A model generated the notes under the pieces. The model worked only from the letters and a program-made list of their open reading frames with translations. It had not been told where the DNA came from and did no database searches. Shown piece after piece: positions 11,817 to 24,938 of a stretch of DNA of 64,000 nt (its first letter is position 1; every line of letters starts with the position of its first letter). Source of the DNA: Casuarius casuarius (lineage: Eukaryota; Chordata; Aves; Casuariiformes; Casuariidae); the NCBI GenBank assembly GCA_003342895.1, contig PTFA01000028.1, positions 5,684,477-5,748,476 on the forward strand, written 5' to 3'. A program made the position numbers and the translations under genes.

Positions 11817-14800
11817 TTGGACCCAAATCCAGTATTAGTTTGGTATTTGATTTTACGGAAACAGATCTATAGGTTATTATAAAGAATATGAGTATCATGT
11901 TGACAGTCTCATATCAAAGCATATATGCTGATAGCACTTCAAAGATGGACCATACTATTCCTTAGTGAACAAAATCATGTACAAAAAGCATTTGAAAACA
12001 GCAGTAGGACAACTTCTAAATAACCTCCTAAAAGTTCCTAGGCCAAGGCAGTTCAAATGGCAGCTTTGCTTCAGATCTGGATTATGAGTAAGTTTTTGCT
12101 CAGACCTCACCACTGTCCAGCAACGTTAAATGAAAGCTTCAAGCAGAGCCATAGAAATCTTGCCATGCAGCAGGAAGCAGCTCTGGGAAGAGGATACCAA
12201 CGCTAAAGGGAAGATTCATACACTAATCCCACTTCACTGCTTCAGTCCCTACAAGGATGAGTCCCATTGTCTCTGCTCTTGTGCAAACCAGAGCATTTAT
12301 TTCATGCGGCACCTCCTGACTGGACATTTCCCATCAGCAAACCATCACAGGTTGGTTAATTCACTTCTTCCAGAACTTAAAATACTGACAGACAGTCGCA
12401 TAAGCTATCACCTAATAGTGCAAGCACTTCACCTTCTCCCACACAAAACATCAGTATCATTAGCTTTTCTGGTTGGTACTCCAGCCTTCCTGCTCATTCA
12501 AGTATCTGATAAGCTTATATCTTGCACCTTAGCTTATAACCACAGGAACAAAAACCAGAACTTGATAGAAATTGAGCAACTCTGTTTAATAGCCACTAAG
12601 TCTACCACATTAGAGTGACATATCACTTCTATAAATGCCTCAGTGTAAGGCTTCACCAGGCATATACATATCCAAAGATACTCCTCTGATCTTTTTTGCC
12701 ATACACAGTCTCTCATTCCTTTACATGTTACCTCCAAACACGCAACATCTGAATTTTCAGAGCTTACAGAAAATATCACCCTCCCAAGTCCCCTTTAAAG
12801 AGCTCATACTCTTCTTTTAAAAAACAAACAAAATCCCCAAAGATTTACAATAAGCAGAAAATTCTCAGTCTTTGACTTAAAAGATAATCCTTCCCCTGTG
12901 TTCTGGTATTACAAAGAACTGTTATCCCATATGTAAAGTACCAGTATTAGGGTACAACAGATGATCTTTCCAATACTGATTGGTTACTGATTTTGTAAGG
13001 AAAGTAAGAGCTTCTATACTCAAAACCTTTTTCTTTGAAGTTTTGATTGGTTCAAATGGCAAGTAGGTTACACCTGCAAGATTGCTTACCACTATTGGAA
13101 ACTTACTGTACAGTTTCCAAAATGGCTATTAATCATAAACAGTATTTTTTTGGTGCCAAAAATGATTTCATCTTGAGAAAGAAAAGGTTTTGAATTTGGC
13201 AGAGGGTTAGAGGCCTCTTTTTTTCCTGCTTCTGAGAGGAAACGAGGACTTGCTGCAGGTCCATATAAGAAAGAAAACAGCAACCTCCACTGTCCACTGC
13301 TAAAAAAGAGAGAGAGAGAAAAAAAGAATAGAGTGAACGAAATGAGCTGCATATCTTCTCAGCTGGTTATTGAGTGTGGGAGAATGAAAAAAAGTATTTC
13401 ATGGATGACCTGCTCTAGAAACTAACAAACTTGCAAACATCCTAGAATTGGCTGATATGAAGGAGTGGAGCAGGACACAAAAAGATCCTCTAATACATCC
13501 TTTAGTACTCAGTAGAAGGGCCGAAAAATAACTCTAGCACAACAATGCGGGAGGAGACAATACTGGGTTGGTAGCTAGTTCTGATCGCTTCACCTTGAAG
13601 TATCACTTAAAATATTGTTTCTCCTCTTCCAATTTCTTTTCCCAACACCCTCAAGCCTTTCAGAAGGAGCTGATACAGGTTATAGAAACACTTTTTTATT
13701 TGCAGGGAATTGGACTGTATTCAGTCTTTTTTCCACAGTGGCTATTCCTTATGGCCTGAAGTAACAGTGTGAAGGACAGTGTCCCACAAGAGGAAAAAAC
13801 TTGCTGAGGTAACAGAATCTTCAAACAAATTTTTAAAACCATTAGGCCATTGATCATCAAGCTTGGAAACAGTCTTTCAAACACAAATTGATATAATTTT
13901 ATAAAACAATAGAAGCTGGTTCAATTCATTTTATATTTAAACATATTCTACAATTTTCTGAGAACTCAAAGTCTTTGACAACTTTTTACCTTTTTCTTAC
14001 TCCAAAACAATACAGTCTTCAGGAGAATACTAGCCTGCTAAACTCAAATTTTGCTACTGACTTAATTGCACTAGCATTCTTATAAGTGGGTCATTATGGA
14101 AGCATAGAAGAGAAATAGTGTTTCTTTTTGGGATAAAAGTTACATATTTTTTCTAATACTGATTAGGCAAAGAAGTAACTAACTCCTAACCTAAAGTAAC
14201 TAAAGTAACTAACAAATTCTCTAATTCAGGAGGTTAGTCAGCACTTCTGTTCTCACATACAGTAGATTAAATAAACAGGAAATAAAAGAAGTAAAACTTA
14301 ATGTTTTCTGTGACCCTTAGTAATGTCCCCTGGAAACTAAGAAAGCAGAAATAGCAATTTGCTTCCAAACAGTAATCATGACATAATTCAATTACATTTT
14401 CTAATAATGACTCTTAGATGCAGCTCTTCATCTAAATATCTCAAATTTCTTAACCTCTGGGCTAAGTATCACTATCCCATATAATAGGCAGAGAAAAAAA
14501 ATCACAGAATGAATAACCCTGTCAAAGGTCATCAGAAGCCAAACAGCAGATCTAAGAATATAGCACTTGTATTCTGAGGCCCAATGTAGCAGCCTGCCAA
14601 ATCTGCTACACTACTTCTCTTTAAATGTGTTTCCTGGCTGGTGTGTGCATTGCTAGTATTATTTCTTTGTTGGCTTTTTAAAGATTTTATTAGTATAATA
14701 AACCATCTGGATCATGTCCAAGTTTAGATCCATTTAATCTCACCATAAAGAAACAAGTTTATAATGGTAAAAGGAAATCAGTGTCAAAAGACATGCAGAG

Positions 14801-16775
14801 CATATGTTATATTGTATTTCATCCTTTGTGCTGATTGTGAAAATTTGTGGATATATACTTGGAAAGAGAAGTCTGTACACCACTAATAGTGGGGTGATGC
14901 ATTAGTTGCAAGAAATGCTTTATATTAAAGGACATGTATTCACTGTGCTGATCTCATTTAGCAACATTGAATAGACCATTAGAACTGAAAAAGCTTAGGT
15001 ATATTTAAAAGGAATATTTTGAAGGGCCTAATCTATTATTAGCTTCAGATATTGACTCTGGGCTATCTGATTAAATAGAAGAGCAAAATGGGCAAAGATT
15101 AGTGTAGGGTTCTATGACATGCAATAATAAAACTTCTTGGACACTTTACAAACTCTGGCGATGTAAACATGAATTTTATATAGGTTGGCGCATTGATGTT
15201 AGCTTTGTGAATGTTTTTGTAAGCGTACATTAATTCAGGGAAGTTTGTTTCCCTAGAACCTATCTCTTGTTGCTGGACAAAAAGAAACCCTGCCATGGAA
15301 GAAGTTCATAACATGGAGCTAACTTAGGCTCCAGCTCTGAAACACCCTTTAGAGAAGCATACGTTCACTGTAGGGCAGTATGGGGAAACTAGTCTTTCTG
15401 AAATAGTTTTCCTCCAGAGGCTCCACTGTGGAGTTTTGAGTTGCCATGGGACACATCTAAATTGGAGGATCTGAGAGCACTTCCTAGATCTCACTAAAAG
15501 ATGGACATGTCCCCTGGCTGAAGCCAGCTACCTGTTGGGAAGCAACATCTCCTCCTTTTTCCCTCTCCTGCTGTGGTTTCCTTTAGAAGGAAATCTAGGT
15601 GCACAGACAGCGAGGAAGCAATGGCGTGCTCCAGCAGGACTTCTGTTGGAAGACAGGACTGCAGGCACACCAGTGTGCACTTGGTCTCCTGATGGAATAT
15701 AGCTGTGGTGCTGAAATTATCATAAAGAAGCCTGGGTGGATACTGTAAAGAAACATTATTTCTGTGGGAAGATGTAAACACCTAATTTAAAGTTTGCTGG
15801 AATTAAAAGTGAAAACAAGATCCTCCTTGTAATAAAATTGTTCCTAGCACTGTTGAACTTCTCTCTTTACTGATATATAGCAAGCTCTCAGGAAGAAATA
15901 GTGAAACCTTGCAGCTATTTGCTTCTAGCTGATCTTTTTTCTTGATGCTGCCCTAAGATTCTACTACAAGTAATCTAGTCTGTTTAGGAATACTGAGATT
16001 CAAATACTGTTAGCACTCCACTAATGCTCTAAAATCACCATTTTAGTTTTCCCGAGTGTTTTCTCTTATCAGTTGTTTTTCACTATAGGACATTCTGGTT
16101 GCAATTTTTCTTCATGATTCCATGTTATTCATATCACACTTGAAATGCAAACTAGAGTTAAAGTTAATTTTATAGTCTGAAGTCAGATATCAGCTGCATG
16201 TCCTGAATTGTTCATTTTTTGCAAATTTTCTTTGCAGGTGACTTAGAAAGTAAAATTTATAAAGGGCTAAGATGTCTGGCCATTAGAATCTAAGTCTGTC
16301 CCATATTACAAGTTATTAAGAAAAGATCTTGTTGAAATTCCTGGAGCCAAGATCTGGGCTGTAGACAGAGTAAAGCTTGCCATAGTATGAATGGCTGAAA
16401 CAGAAATTAAATCAATGAAATTGAAATGAATGAAATCATCAGCTTGTATTAGCAGAAGTTCTGGTGCAATTCATCTTTGTTGGGCCATTGAATAGTGTAG
16501 ATTAACAGCATAATAGATACCCCACTAGAACAGATGAGCAGTCCACCTACGCCTTACTCTGTCTCAAAAATGGCAACTCTGCTCTGAAGGCAGAGCATGC
16601 AAGCCTGACTACTTTTTGTGGTCTTTTTGGCTAGTAATTCCCCAGCATCTGCAATTGTTGTAACAGGGATGTATCCAATCTTCCTGTTAAATAAAGAAGT
16701 TGAAACCCAGAAAATATTTTGAATCTTCATCTTCTTTTTGTTTCCAGTAGTTATGTTCCAACCTTTCAAAAAACC

Positions 16776-16797
16776 AATCACTAATCCATTAGTGATT
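16776..16797. repeat. Short perfect inverted repeat
   Basis: Ten-base arms AATCACTAAT and ATTAGTGATT separated by two bases. It could form a small hairpin or cruciform. No T-run or context suggests a function. Confidence 0.8.
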
Positions 16798-18224
16798 ATT
16801 TGTAGGTTATGATTTTGCAGTAAGTTTGTTTGTACTGGTACAGAGCAGTCAGTGATATTTAATGGAGTTCTACACCAGACTCTTTTATTGATTAATGTGT
16901 ATGCGTTTCAAGATTGCAGATTTTTCCTTCAAGGTATTTCTCTTTCAAAGTACTGTCCATTAAAGTCTAATTCTGCATTCTTTTTTCCTTGTAACTGGCT
17001 TTAGTGAGCGCTCTAATTATTCATTCAATTTTAAATAGTAACTAATGTGTCTCCCCAAAAATGTATTAGTTTATCAATACATGTAAAGCCTAAGTTACAG
17101 CTTTCTAGGAGGTAGTTGCCAATGACAACAATGGACATAAAGATTTTCCTTTACCTGGCCGTCATGCTTACCTGTCTTAATTTTTGTACATTCTAGAAAT
17201 ACATTTACTATCACCCAACCAGTGCTGCCAAAAGTGCTGCCAGCAGTCTGAGAAACAAAAATCAATGAAGCATGTTTAAAAATCTTTTCACAGTACATCC
17301 TTTTGTTGTATTATTTTGGTGACAATTTTCCAAACTTTAATGAACATACTGGGAAGTTTAGCTGCAGAAGTGCCCTCTCCTAAAACAGATTCTCCCAAAC
17401 ACCATACAAACTGTTTCCATTCCCTGCTGTCATGGACAGAGGACATCCTTCTTCTGAGTAATGTACCATACAATCTGCTACACCTTTCAAGGTACCATCC
17501 TAAAGAGGTTAAATGACTTGCTGCCAGGTCTCTGGACTTGAGGTTTCTAACTTCCAACACCTGTACATCCATTACATATTAATAGACCCAAAAGGTTAAT
17601 TAAAATGAGACAAAACTTAATATAAATCTGCCCTGTTGGCAGGCAGATACAGGAATCCTGAATTGGGCAGGAGAATTTGCAGTTTAGTAGGCAAATGCTA
17701 ACTTTGCAAGGACTTCATACTGCTTGCCAAGTTGTTGGGAAGGAAAGCGGAGGAGAAGAAGCAAGAGCTACGTCCTTGTAAAGTACAGGCTGGAGTTAGG
17801 GAACAATACACATTTCATGCTTTGCTGGAAAAGTGGACCATTATCTTGCTTAAACTTTCCAGGAAGTACCATTTTCAGTTTACCTCCTGTAAATTGCCTG
17901 TGCTTTCTAAGATTTCTCTCTTCTTGTGAAGTTAGTCATATTGTGCTACTCTAACTCTGAAAAAACACTTGCAAATGCCTAGGCAGGTAAGTTAGCTTTT
18001 CTAGGTATACATCACACAGTCACCACAATATCATTGTGCAAGGCATTTTCATGCAGTCAGCCACAGTTAAGGCCTGTTTTCTAAGGTTTGCTGAATAGAC
18101 AGTGTAATTAATATATATTATAATTAACATTCAATATAATTAGAATCCATATAATAAAAGGAGGGCACCTATAGAGTTGTATAAAAAGAAAGTAATTAAA
18201 ACCATAGCATACTACCTACCTAGA

Positions 18225-18266
18225 GGTGTAGAGTTAAGGTTGTCATGGGAACCTTAACTCTGCATT
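18225..18266. repeat. Hairpin-forming inverted repeat with 12-bp perfect core
   Basis: Arm AGAGTTAAGGTT at 18,230-18,241 is perfectly complementary to AACCTTAACTCT at 18,250-18,261, with an 8-base loop. Allowing G-U pairs, the stem extends by about five more pairs to 18,225 and 18,266. That is short for a typical microRNA precursor. Confidence 0.8.
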
Positions 18267-20152
18267 TCCTGCCTTTTGTGATTTCAAAAGCTCAGCTTCA
18301 GTGTTGCTTTAATATAGTATTTCACACTGAACACTTTTACCAATAGAAAGATTATTTTGAAACCTGACATTTCTAGGGCTCCCAATACTAACCCAGTTTG
18401 CACAGCAACACTATAAATTATTCAGAAGAAACTGTACTAATACATAGCTCACAAAAAAGCCTGAACTTGCCTCAAGCGGGTGTAATGTATTATGGATATG
18501 TGGTAGCCTCCTCATAGATAAGGTGCAGGCAGCTTCTCTTTTGGAGCTCTATTTCATTTCCTCTGTGACATTGGCTTAAAAAAAAAATCTATCCTGAAAA
18601 ATGCCAGATTAAAGTTGAAGGCAAGAAGGAACATGTCTGCAAATGTAAAAGAGGAAAAATCAGATTATTTGAATTACAACTCATTAAAGAACATATACCA
18701 AGTGTATCTGGAAAAATGCTGGTTGTGAATAAAAGCAACATTATGGATTACTGCTGCAGTGGACAGTATTGTTTCAATTTAGAACCTATAGTTTTTGATA
18801 GACATCTATAACTCACTTCACTGTGAATACATACAGGCATTCCTTGCACACAGATAATCTGTCCATCTGTTGGCTGGCTACATCTTAGAAAGAAAATTAT
18901 TTTTATAGTTGGATAGTAGCATAAATTCTAGTAACTTGAGAGGGAGAGGCCTGGGTTTTCAGAGCCAAAGTACATACGTCCTACTCTGTACAGTCTGCTT
19001 TACTGATGAGCCTAGTAAAAACCACGTTTTTAGTTATTCCCATTTTGAGACTTCATAGAAAAGCCCTGAAGAAAACAGATATACACATATTGTCTAGTTT
19101 AAGGTAATCTTAAGACCTGACAATGTTCTGATTTTTTGAGTAAAATCTCTTAAATATTAGAACATTTTATTTCAAAGTTTTTATGGTACATAAGAATGCA
19201 CCTCATTCTGCCAAGTGAAGTGGCATTTTACATTTAGGCAAACTTTACAAATAGCTTTTATGTAAGGAAGTTTGTAATACCCAGAATAGTAATAACTTTA
19301 AAAATTTTTCAGGGGGGATAAGACTAAAGAATTGCTTGATAGCCAGCATTAGTTGATAGACACACATCTTTGTCAGCAAAGCCACTAGAGAAAAAATCTT
19401 CCATAAAATTTTGCCGTCATCTAAGTCTAGCTGACAAAAGTAGTTCTTAAACATAGGAGAACTCCAGAATCAAATAAACTGGCTGTTCAGCTGCATTTTC
19501 CACAAAGTAGTAAACAAAGAAAAACAGACATAAAAACTTGAAGGAGACAGTGATGAAATGTAATATAACGGAATTCAAGCTGACCGCCGACAGCTAGCTC
19601 TCACAATCTACCCAACCTTTGGCAGTGCACATACGAAACACTAGGAGAAGAACTCAGACTGCAAGTAGCAAGCTATATTTTATTCATCAGCCCAGAGTAG
19701 GTAGGCCCTTCCAGCTTGTTCAAATCTCAGTGTGCTGGCTGAGACCTAATAACTTCTAAGTGTAGGCTTAATTTAGTAAAGTCAAGTATAAAATAGAGGT
19801 AATGCTTTTCTGTCTCTACGAAGTGCCTAGTGCTTTAAGATAGAAAAAAGATTGTGTCTGTCCATCTGTCCATCCTCCTCCCCCCAGTTTGGTTTTCTAA
19901 GGCACAAAGTTAAGTTAATCATTAGGTATAGCCTCTAGATCCATTAACAATAAGTTGGGGTTTTTTAATCTATTGGTAAAAAGACCAACTAGGCCACAGT
20001 GAAATATCAGCTACACCTTCATAACATAATAAAATTCCCTGTTAAAGGACTAACCTTCAGAAATTGGCTTATCATGCAAACCTTTCAAAGACTTTACTGA
20101 CTAATTTAGGACTTGAGGAACATGAATATCCTCACAGGATTAGGATAGATTA

Positions 20153-20186
20153 AAACAAAACAAAACAAGACAAAGAGAAACAAAAC
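20153..20186. repeat. CAAAA-type microsatellite
   Basis: Imperfect repeats of CAAAA, including interrupted units with G. No coding or regulatory role is apparent. Confidence 0.8.
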
Positions 20187-22969
20187 AGTTTTGTAGAACT
20201 GTGAAGTAACTGGCATCCTCCACTGTTTTCAATCAAAATTCATGACCTCATTTCTATATTTTAAAACTTGTCTTTATTCAGACAAAAGAGAAAATATTAA
20301 AATTTAGGAAAATCCAGAATCTAGCATTTCCTTGAAAAAGAGTTAAATCTAAAGGCATTTAATTACAAAATTTACAAAACAAAAGCACTGAAGTCATGAA
20401 ATTACTATCTAAGACAATCATAAATCTAACTGGTGCACAGCATTAACCATTTATCCCAACAGCTTTAATTCTCATCAAAAACAAATACTGTATTTTCAAC
20501 AATAATCTAAAATGGCATAATACAAATTCAACTCATCTGAAAAAGAGACAGGGGATCATTCATGGGTAGACATATTTTTAGGTCATCCCAAATAAAAATC
20601 ATCATACATACACATTTTGCTATAGATCAGCACAATAGATTTATAAAATCTATATTTTATAATTTTAAGCTATAATTCATAAATTTAATATACCTATTTG
20701 CACAGTTAATATACACTGGCATACATACATCTATGATACATTAATTGAATTTTATAAATAGTGCATTGTATGTTATGTGATATGTATATATACTTAAATA
20801 AATTAACTTATTGTAATAAATATATTAACTGATTTCTCACTTTAAAAACACTAGAGAAAGCGGATACGGGCATAAAATAAAAATCATTGCTAAGTCAGAA
20901 ACAGGCTGTTGTATATTGACATAAAATTTTTTGTATTTGTTTAGTGAAGAAAACTATGAATTCTACCTTCAGTATTTTCTGGCTAAGCTTGTGAATCTTG
21001 CAGTTAAGGTGGATACTTATATGGACATCTGCCAACGTCTAGCAACTGATTTGTGCTTTTTTAATATTGTTTCTTAATGTACATCTGATCTAAGTTCTTT
21101 GTATTATTATTAAAATCCTATATTGTTTTCATGAGTAAAGCTGCTTTTGCCTGGTACAGAAAATTTATTTTAGACTTAAGTCTCTGGTTTGGCTTCAATC
21201 CCAGAATATCCTGATTTCTAAACAAACTGCAAAGTGTATCATATGGGTATAATGATTAAAAAGCTACACTCTTCACTGTGGATCCTGAGCCATATTAATC
21301 CCCGTTACAGCTCCATTTATTTCATTGGAGGTTACATTTCTTATTTTAATATATTTGCCATGTTCTGTCTCAGTGCAAAATATGAAAATGGATATATGTA
21401 AAATGAAACACTGTGCTGATACAACTTTCATTATTCCAGATCTGGTCCTGGAGACCAGTAAAAAATAAATGATGATACATTGTAGCTGCATCCCAGACTG
21501 AAAAATGTTTCAAGAAAGTTGAACAGTTTCCCAGTAGGGAAACATCACAGTTAACTGAGTACATGCTTTTAATCATTCTTAATGAGATAACACTTTTAAA
21601 AGCTGTAGTATCCAATGCTCTTTCATAATGCTGAGCTTCCTACGGTAAAGCATATTCTAAACATTCTCCTGGACCAGTTCCCATAGGTCTTGTCTGGTGC
21701 AAAAGATAAAGAAAGAAGCCTATAGACTTTTTAAGATCAGTCACAGGTTTTCGTAGAAGATTAGGCTTTTCTCCACTTCTTCTATTTAAGCTATTGAACG
21801 TTGAACTACTCTGACCAAACTTTCCAGCACTATTCGCCTTCAGAGAGCAACTAAACCTGGAACATTTTAGCGCAAAAAAAGTTTCAGAAAATTATGAGTA
21901 ACACCAAACAGGAACTCTAATGTTGCATGCCATTTTCTTCTCTATCCTTCAGGACTAAATATTGTTCATAGTTTTTAAAGGCTGAAGTCAGCCTCTGCTT
22001 CTATTATAGATCACAAACTTCTTTCACTGTTCATTCAGATTCTTTGTTGTTGTTCTAATAAATTTGTCCTACAAACTGTTTTGTTACAATAAATGTACCA
22101 TATCTATAATCTCTTTGGAGGTATAAACACAAGATCATTTCTAATCGTATTCTATTTGGGGAGATCTGGTGAAATCTCAAGCGCTAGTTCCCAAATTCCC
22201 TGTTGCTTAGGTTGTTCAGTAAAGTGTCTCTTGACCAGCATTGTGATTCTTTGTCATGAATGAGTAAAAGTAGCAGTAAGGCTTTGTAGGTCTTTTCTGG
22301 TAAAAGAGGATCAAAGCTATCTATTACCATTATTACTGCTATAACTTTCGGAGTTCGCAGTCAGGATCAGGAAGCAAGAAACAATGCAAATATTGAAAAA
22401 ATCAGAACAAAACCTCTCAGCATGCCAAGGCACAGAGATTTGTCTCAGAAGGCTGTTGGTGATTTATAAAATGTCAGGTTATTTAGGTGCCTCAGTGAAA
22501 TGTGCGGCTATTTTGACAAATAGATAGCAGGTATGACATGTGAAAGAACCTTAAAGTGTGGGCAGGCTATGCCCAAAATGGTTAGGTTTAATATCTAGAT
22601 TAAGGCAAACAAATAGCAGGTTGTGCCTGCTAGTGGAGTGGAGGAAAAGCAGACAAGTAAAAAAGCAGCAACACAAGTTAGGTGTTAAGAGTTCTAAGCC
22701 TCTCTCTTTTTCACTTTTAGCTGTACAACAAATGTGGTGGTTAATACACTACTACAAACACTGCCTATTATCAATACACAATTTATTGTAGGGCCATGCC
22801 AAATGTGAAAAGCCTTGAAGAATGGCATGTTACATTTCGATTCCAAATAAATATAATAGAATATAAAGAGGGCCGTGTTCCAGATGAAAATCAAGTTAAA
22901 ATCTTGTGTAACTGCACATTGGTAGGATTTGCATGAAAATAAAGATTATACTACTCATCCTCTGTTTAA

Positions 22970-23635
22970 GCTCCCTTGGGACTGAATTCCTTCACAGGGC
23001 AGAATTTGTTTTCCATCCCAGCCCTTCCCGTTGCAAACTCTTCCCAACACCCAAACAACTCATGCCTTCTAAGCCATAGCTCTTACCCTATCCTTAAGCT
23101 TAACTGTGGGCTGATCTTAGCCAAAGACCCCAAACCATGGCCAAGATGGAAAAGTTCTCAGGGGAGAACTCTTTTGGTTGTACAAACCTGCCTTTCACAA
23201 CCTCACCCCAGCAGTCCCCCTAAGCTTTACCTCTCTTCTAACCCTAAGCCTAGAGATGACAAAAGTTCTCAGGAGAGAATTGGTTTTGCAGCCCAAACCT
23301 TCCCTTGACTGTCCATTTGCAGCCCCACTTCATCTACACCCCTAGGCTTTGTCTCTTTTCTAACTCTAACACCGGGAGTGCCTGAGGCCTTAACCCATGA
23401 CAACCATGACTGTGGCAGAGATGAAAAAGCCCTCAGGGGAGAATTCTTGTTGCAGCCAAACCTTCCCTTGGCAATTCATTTGCTGCCCCACTTCATCTGC
23501 ATCCCGTGCTTTGTCTCTTTCTTATCTGTTATGTCTATCTACGAGTGGCTGCGGCCTTAACTTACGACAATCCCAGCTGTGGCCAAGATGAACAGCCTCT
23601 CGTGAACAAGCTCTCAACCTAACCCTTCCTTCTCA
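22970..23635. repeat. Degenerate tandem array, about four to five units of ~110-170 bp
   Basis: A block of more GC-rich sequence repeats itself with substitutions. The recurring core is AGATG followed by AGTTCTCAGGGGAGAA, then a GCAGCCCAAACCTTCCCTTG-like stretch, a GCCCCACTTCATCT-like stretch and CTTTGTCTCTTTTCTAAC. Recognisable cores start near 23,148, 23,253, 23,417 and 23,586. A weaker first copy lies near 22,990. Spacing varies from about 105 to 170 bp, so some units are truncated. The repeat produces short shadow open frames of no coding value. I do not recognise a named avian satellite. It ends about 600 bp before the TENT2 CpG island. Confidence 0.8.
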
Positions 23636-24229
23636 AGGAAGGAAGCTTCAACAGTTTCCATGTATATGAATAAACTCATTATTTCAGTACCTACTGAGTG
23701 CTGAGTTCACTGTGGTAATTGTCCTTCTTCCGAGGAAGGAATTTAGTCTTGATTTGGCTCATATCTTCAGATCTCTGAATTCTGATCTGAATTTTTCAGA
23801 GTACAGTCATCTTAAGGAATTCTTGAGACTGGCCCTTGAGATCTGTCCTAGCACATCTACCATCTCTGGTGGCCAAATTCTAACTTATTTACTCAAATAT
23901 TAACGTTTTGACACACTTCTGCACTGTAGTTCAGTTACAAACCACCAGTAAGTTTAAACGGCAAAATACCTGTACTGTTGTTCCTATCTTTTGGCTTTAG
24001 TCAGTATTGCTTGTCAGTGGAACACTGTCAGCTGTAACCTCTTCCTTTTATTCCTTCTTCAACACAGAAAGGCTGTCAGACATTTGTCAGACAAGACACT
24101 TGCAAATAATGACAGCTGGGGATAGAGAAGAGAGGTGCTGTGAGGCCGGGTTGGGTTTTGGCATGCTCTTTCGCAGGGATGTGATGCTGTCGCAGCCCCA
24201 ATTTAAGGAGGAAGCCCAAACCCCCGAGC
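23636..24229. other. Non-coding spacer upstream of the TENT2 CpG island
   Basis: AT-rich sequence between the tandem array and the CpG island. I see no exon, transposon or clear motif cluster. GC content starts to climb after about 24,150. Confidence 0.5.
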
Positions 24230-24570
24230 CTAGCAGCGCCGCGCAGAAAAGGGGCGGACGCAGGGGGGGGCCCTCCTACCACACCGCCCGCGTCCGTCAG
24301 CGCCGCGGCGCCTCAGCCAGGTCGCTGGCCGCGGCGCACCACCCCACGCGTGCCCACGGCCGGGGCACCGCGTAGGAGACGCCAGCGCCGCCTCGCGCTG
24401 CGCCACCGGCTCTCGGCCCCTGCTCCGCCAGCAGCCTACCCGTTCCCGCGGCCGGGTCCCCGCCGGTAACGGCCGCGGCCCCAACGGGCCGCCCGCCGCG
24501 CTGCCCGCCCCCCTCGCCCCCCCGCCGCGCGGCCAGTGCCGGGGGTGGGGGAAGGGAAGGGGGAACGGCC

Positions 24571-24597
24571 GCGCAACGGTCGCGCGCCGCGCAACGG
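24571..24597. promoter_or_regulatory. Tandem GCGCAACGG motifs (MYB-type)
   Basis: GCGCAACGG occurs twice, at 24,571-24,579 and 24,589-24,597, 18 bases apart. A third AACGG lies just upstream near 24,564. AACGG is the core recognised by MYB-family factors. Spacing and repetition suggest a real element, but binding is inference. Confidence 0.45.
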
Positions 24598-24641
24598 CCG
24601 GGCAAAGGCTGCCCCGCCGCCCTCCGCGCGTTCCCCCCGGG

Positions 24642-24651
24642 GCGCATGCGC
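24642..24651. promoter_or_regulatory. NRF1 binding site
   Basis: GCGCATGCGC is the perfect palindromic NRF1 consensus, lying in the CpG island upstream of the likely transcription start. NRF1 sites of this form are typical of CpG-island promoters. Confidence 0.7.
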
Positions 24652-24708
24652 GAGGCGGCCCCGGCACACGGCCGGGGGAGAGGCAGCGAGACGGCTCCAC
24701 GGAGCGGC

Positions 24709-24783
24709 CACTTCCTGCCGGCGCGTTTTTGGATCCGGGTCAGAGGGCAGCGCTCAGCTGGAGGAGCGTTTGTTTGCTTCCGG
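24709..24783. promoter_or_regulatory. Pair of ETS-type sites near the likely transcription start
   Basis: CACTTCCTG at 24,709-24,717 and GCTTCCGG at 24,776-24,783 both match ETS/GABP recognition (GGAA core on the opposite strand). ETS sites close to the start are common in TATA-less promoters, so transcription probably begins in this neighbourhood. Confidence 0.5.
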
Positions 24784-24938
24784 CCCGCGCTGCCCGCGGG
24801 GACGGCGGAGCCGAGCGGAGCCCGGGGCAGCGCCGCGCCGCCGCCCCGGCCCCAGGGCCCCGGCCCCTGCGAGCGGCGGGCGGAGCCGAGCGGAGAGGGG
24901 GGGGCTGCTTGGCGCCGCTGGCGAGCCCCAGGCCTGGA
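24720..24938 (+). other. TENT2: Probable TENT2 non-coding exon 1
   Basis: The sequence ending at 24,938 is followed by GTGAGT, a strong splice donor (CTGGA then GTGAGT), inside the CpG island and just downstream of the NRF1 and ETS sites. The TENT2 start codon lies in the next exon, so this would be a 5' UTR exon. The 5' boundary is only a guess from the promoter motifs. Confidence 0.55.

Larger units (their letters stand above)
11817..22969. other. Intergenic sequence, nothing recognised beyond small repeats
   Basis: About 11 kb of AT-rich DNA between the CR1 fragment and the tandem array. It contains a 162-codon open frame at 12,130-12,618 with no recognisable domain, two inverted repeats (16,776-16,797 and 18,230-18,261), a short CAAAA-type repeat at about 20,153-20,186 and a very AT-rich stretch at about 20,600-20,850. 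No gene could be supported. Confidence 0.5.

Noticed and set aside
22976..23591. Open frames of 60-110 codons in the tandem array
   Set aside because: The repeated pattern and lack of conserved frame between units show that they are products of a non-coding repeat.
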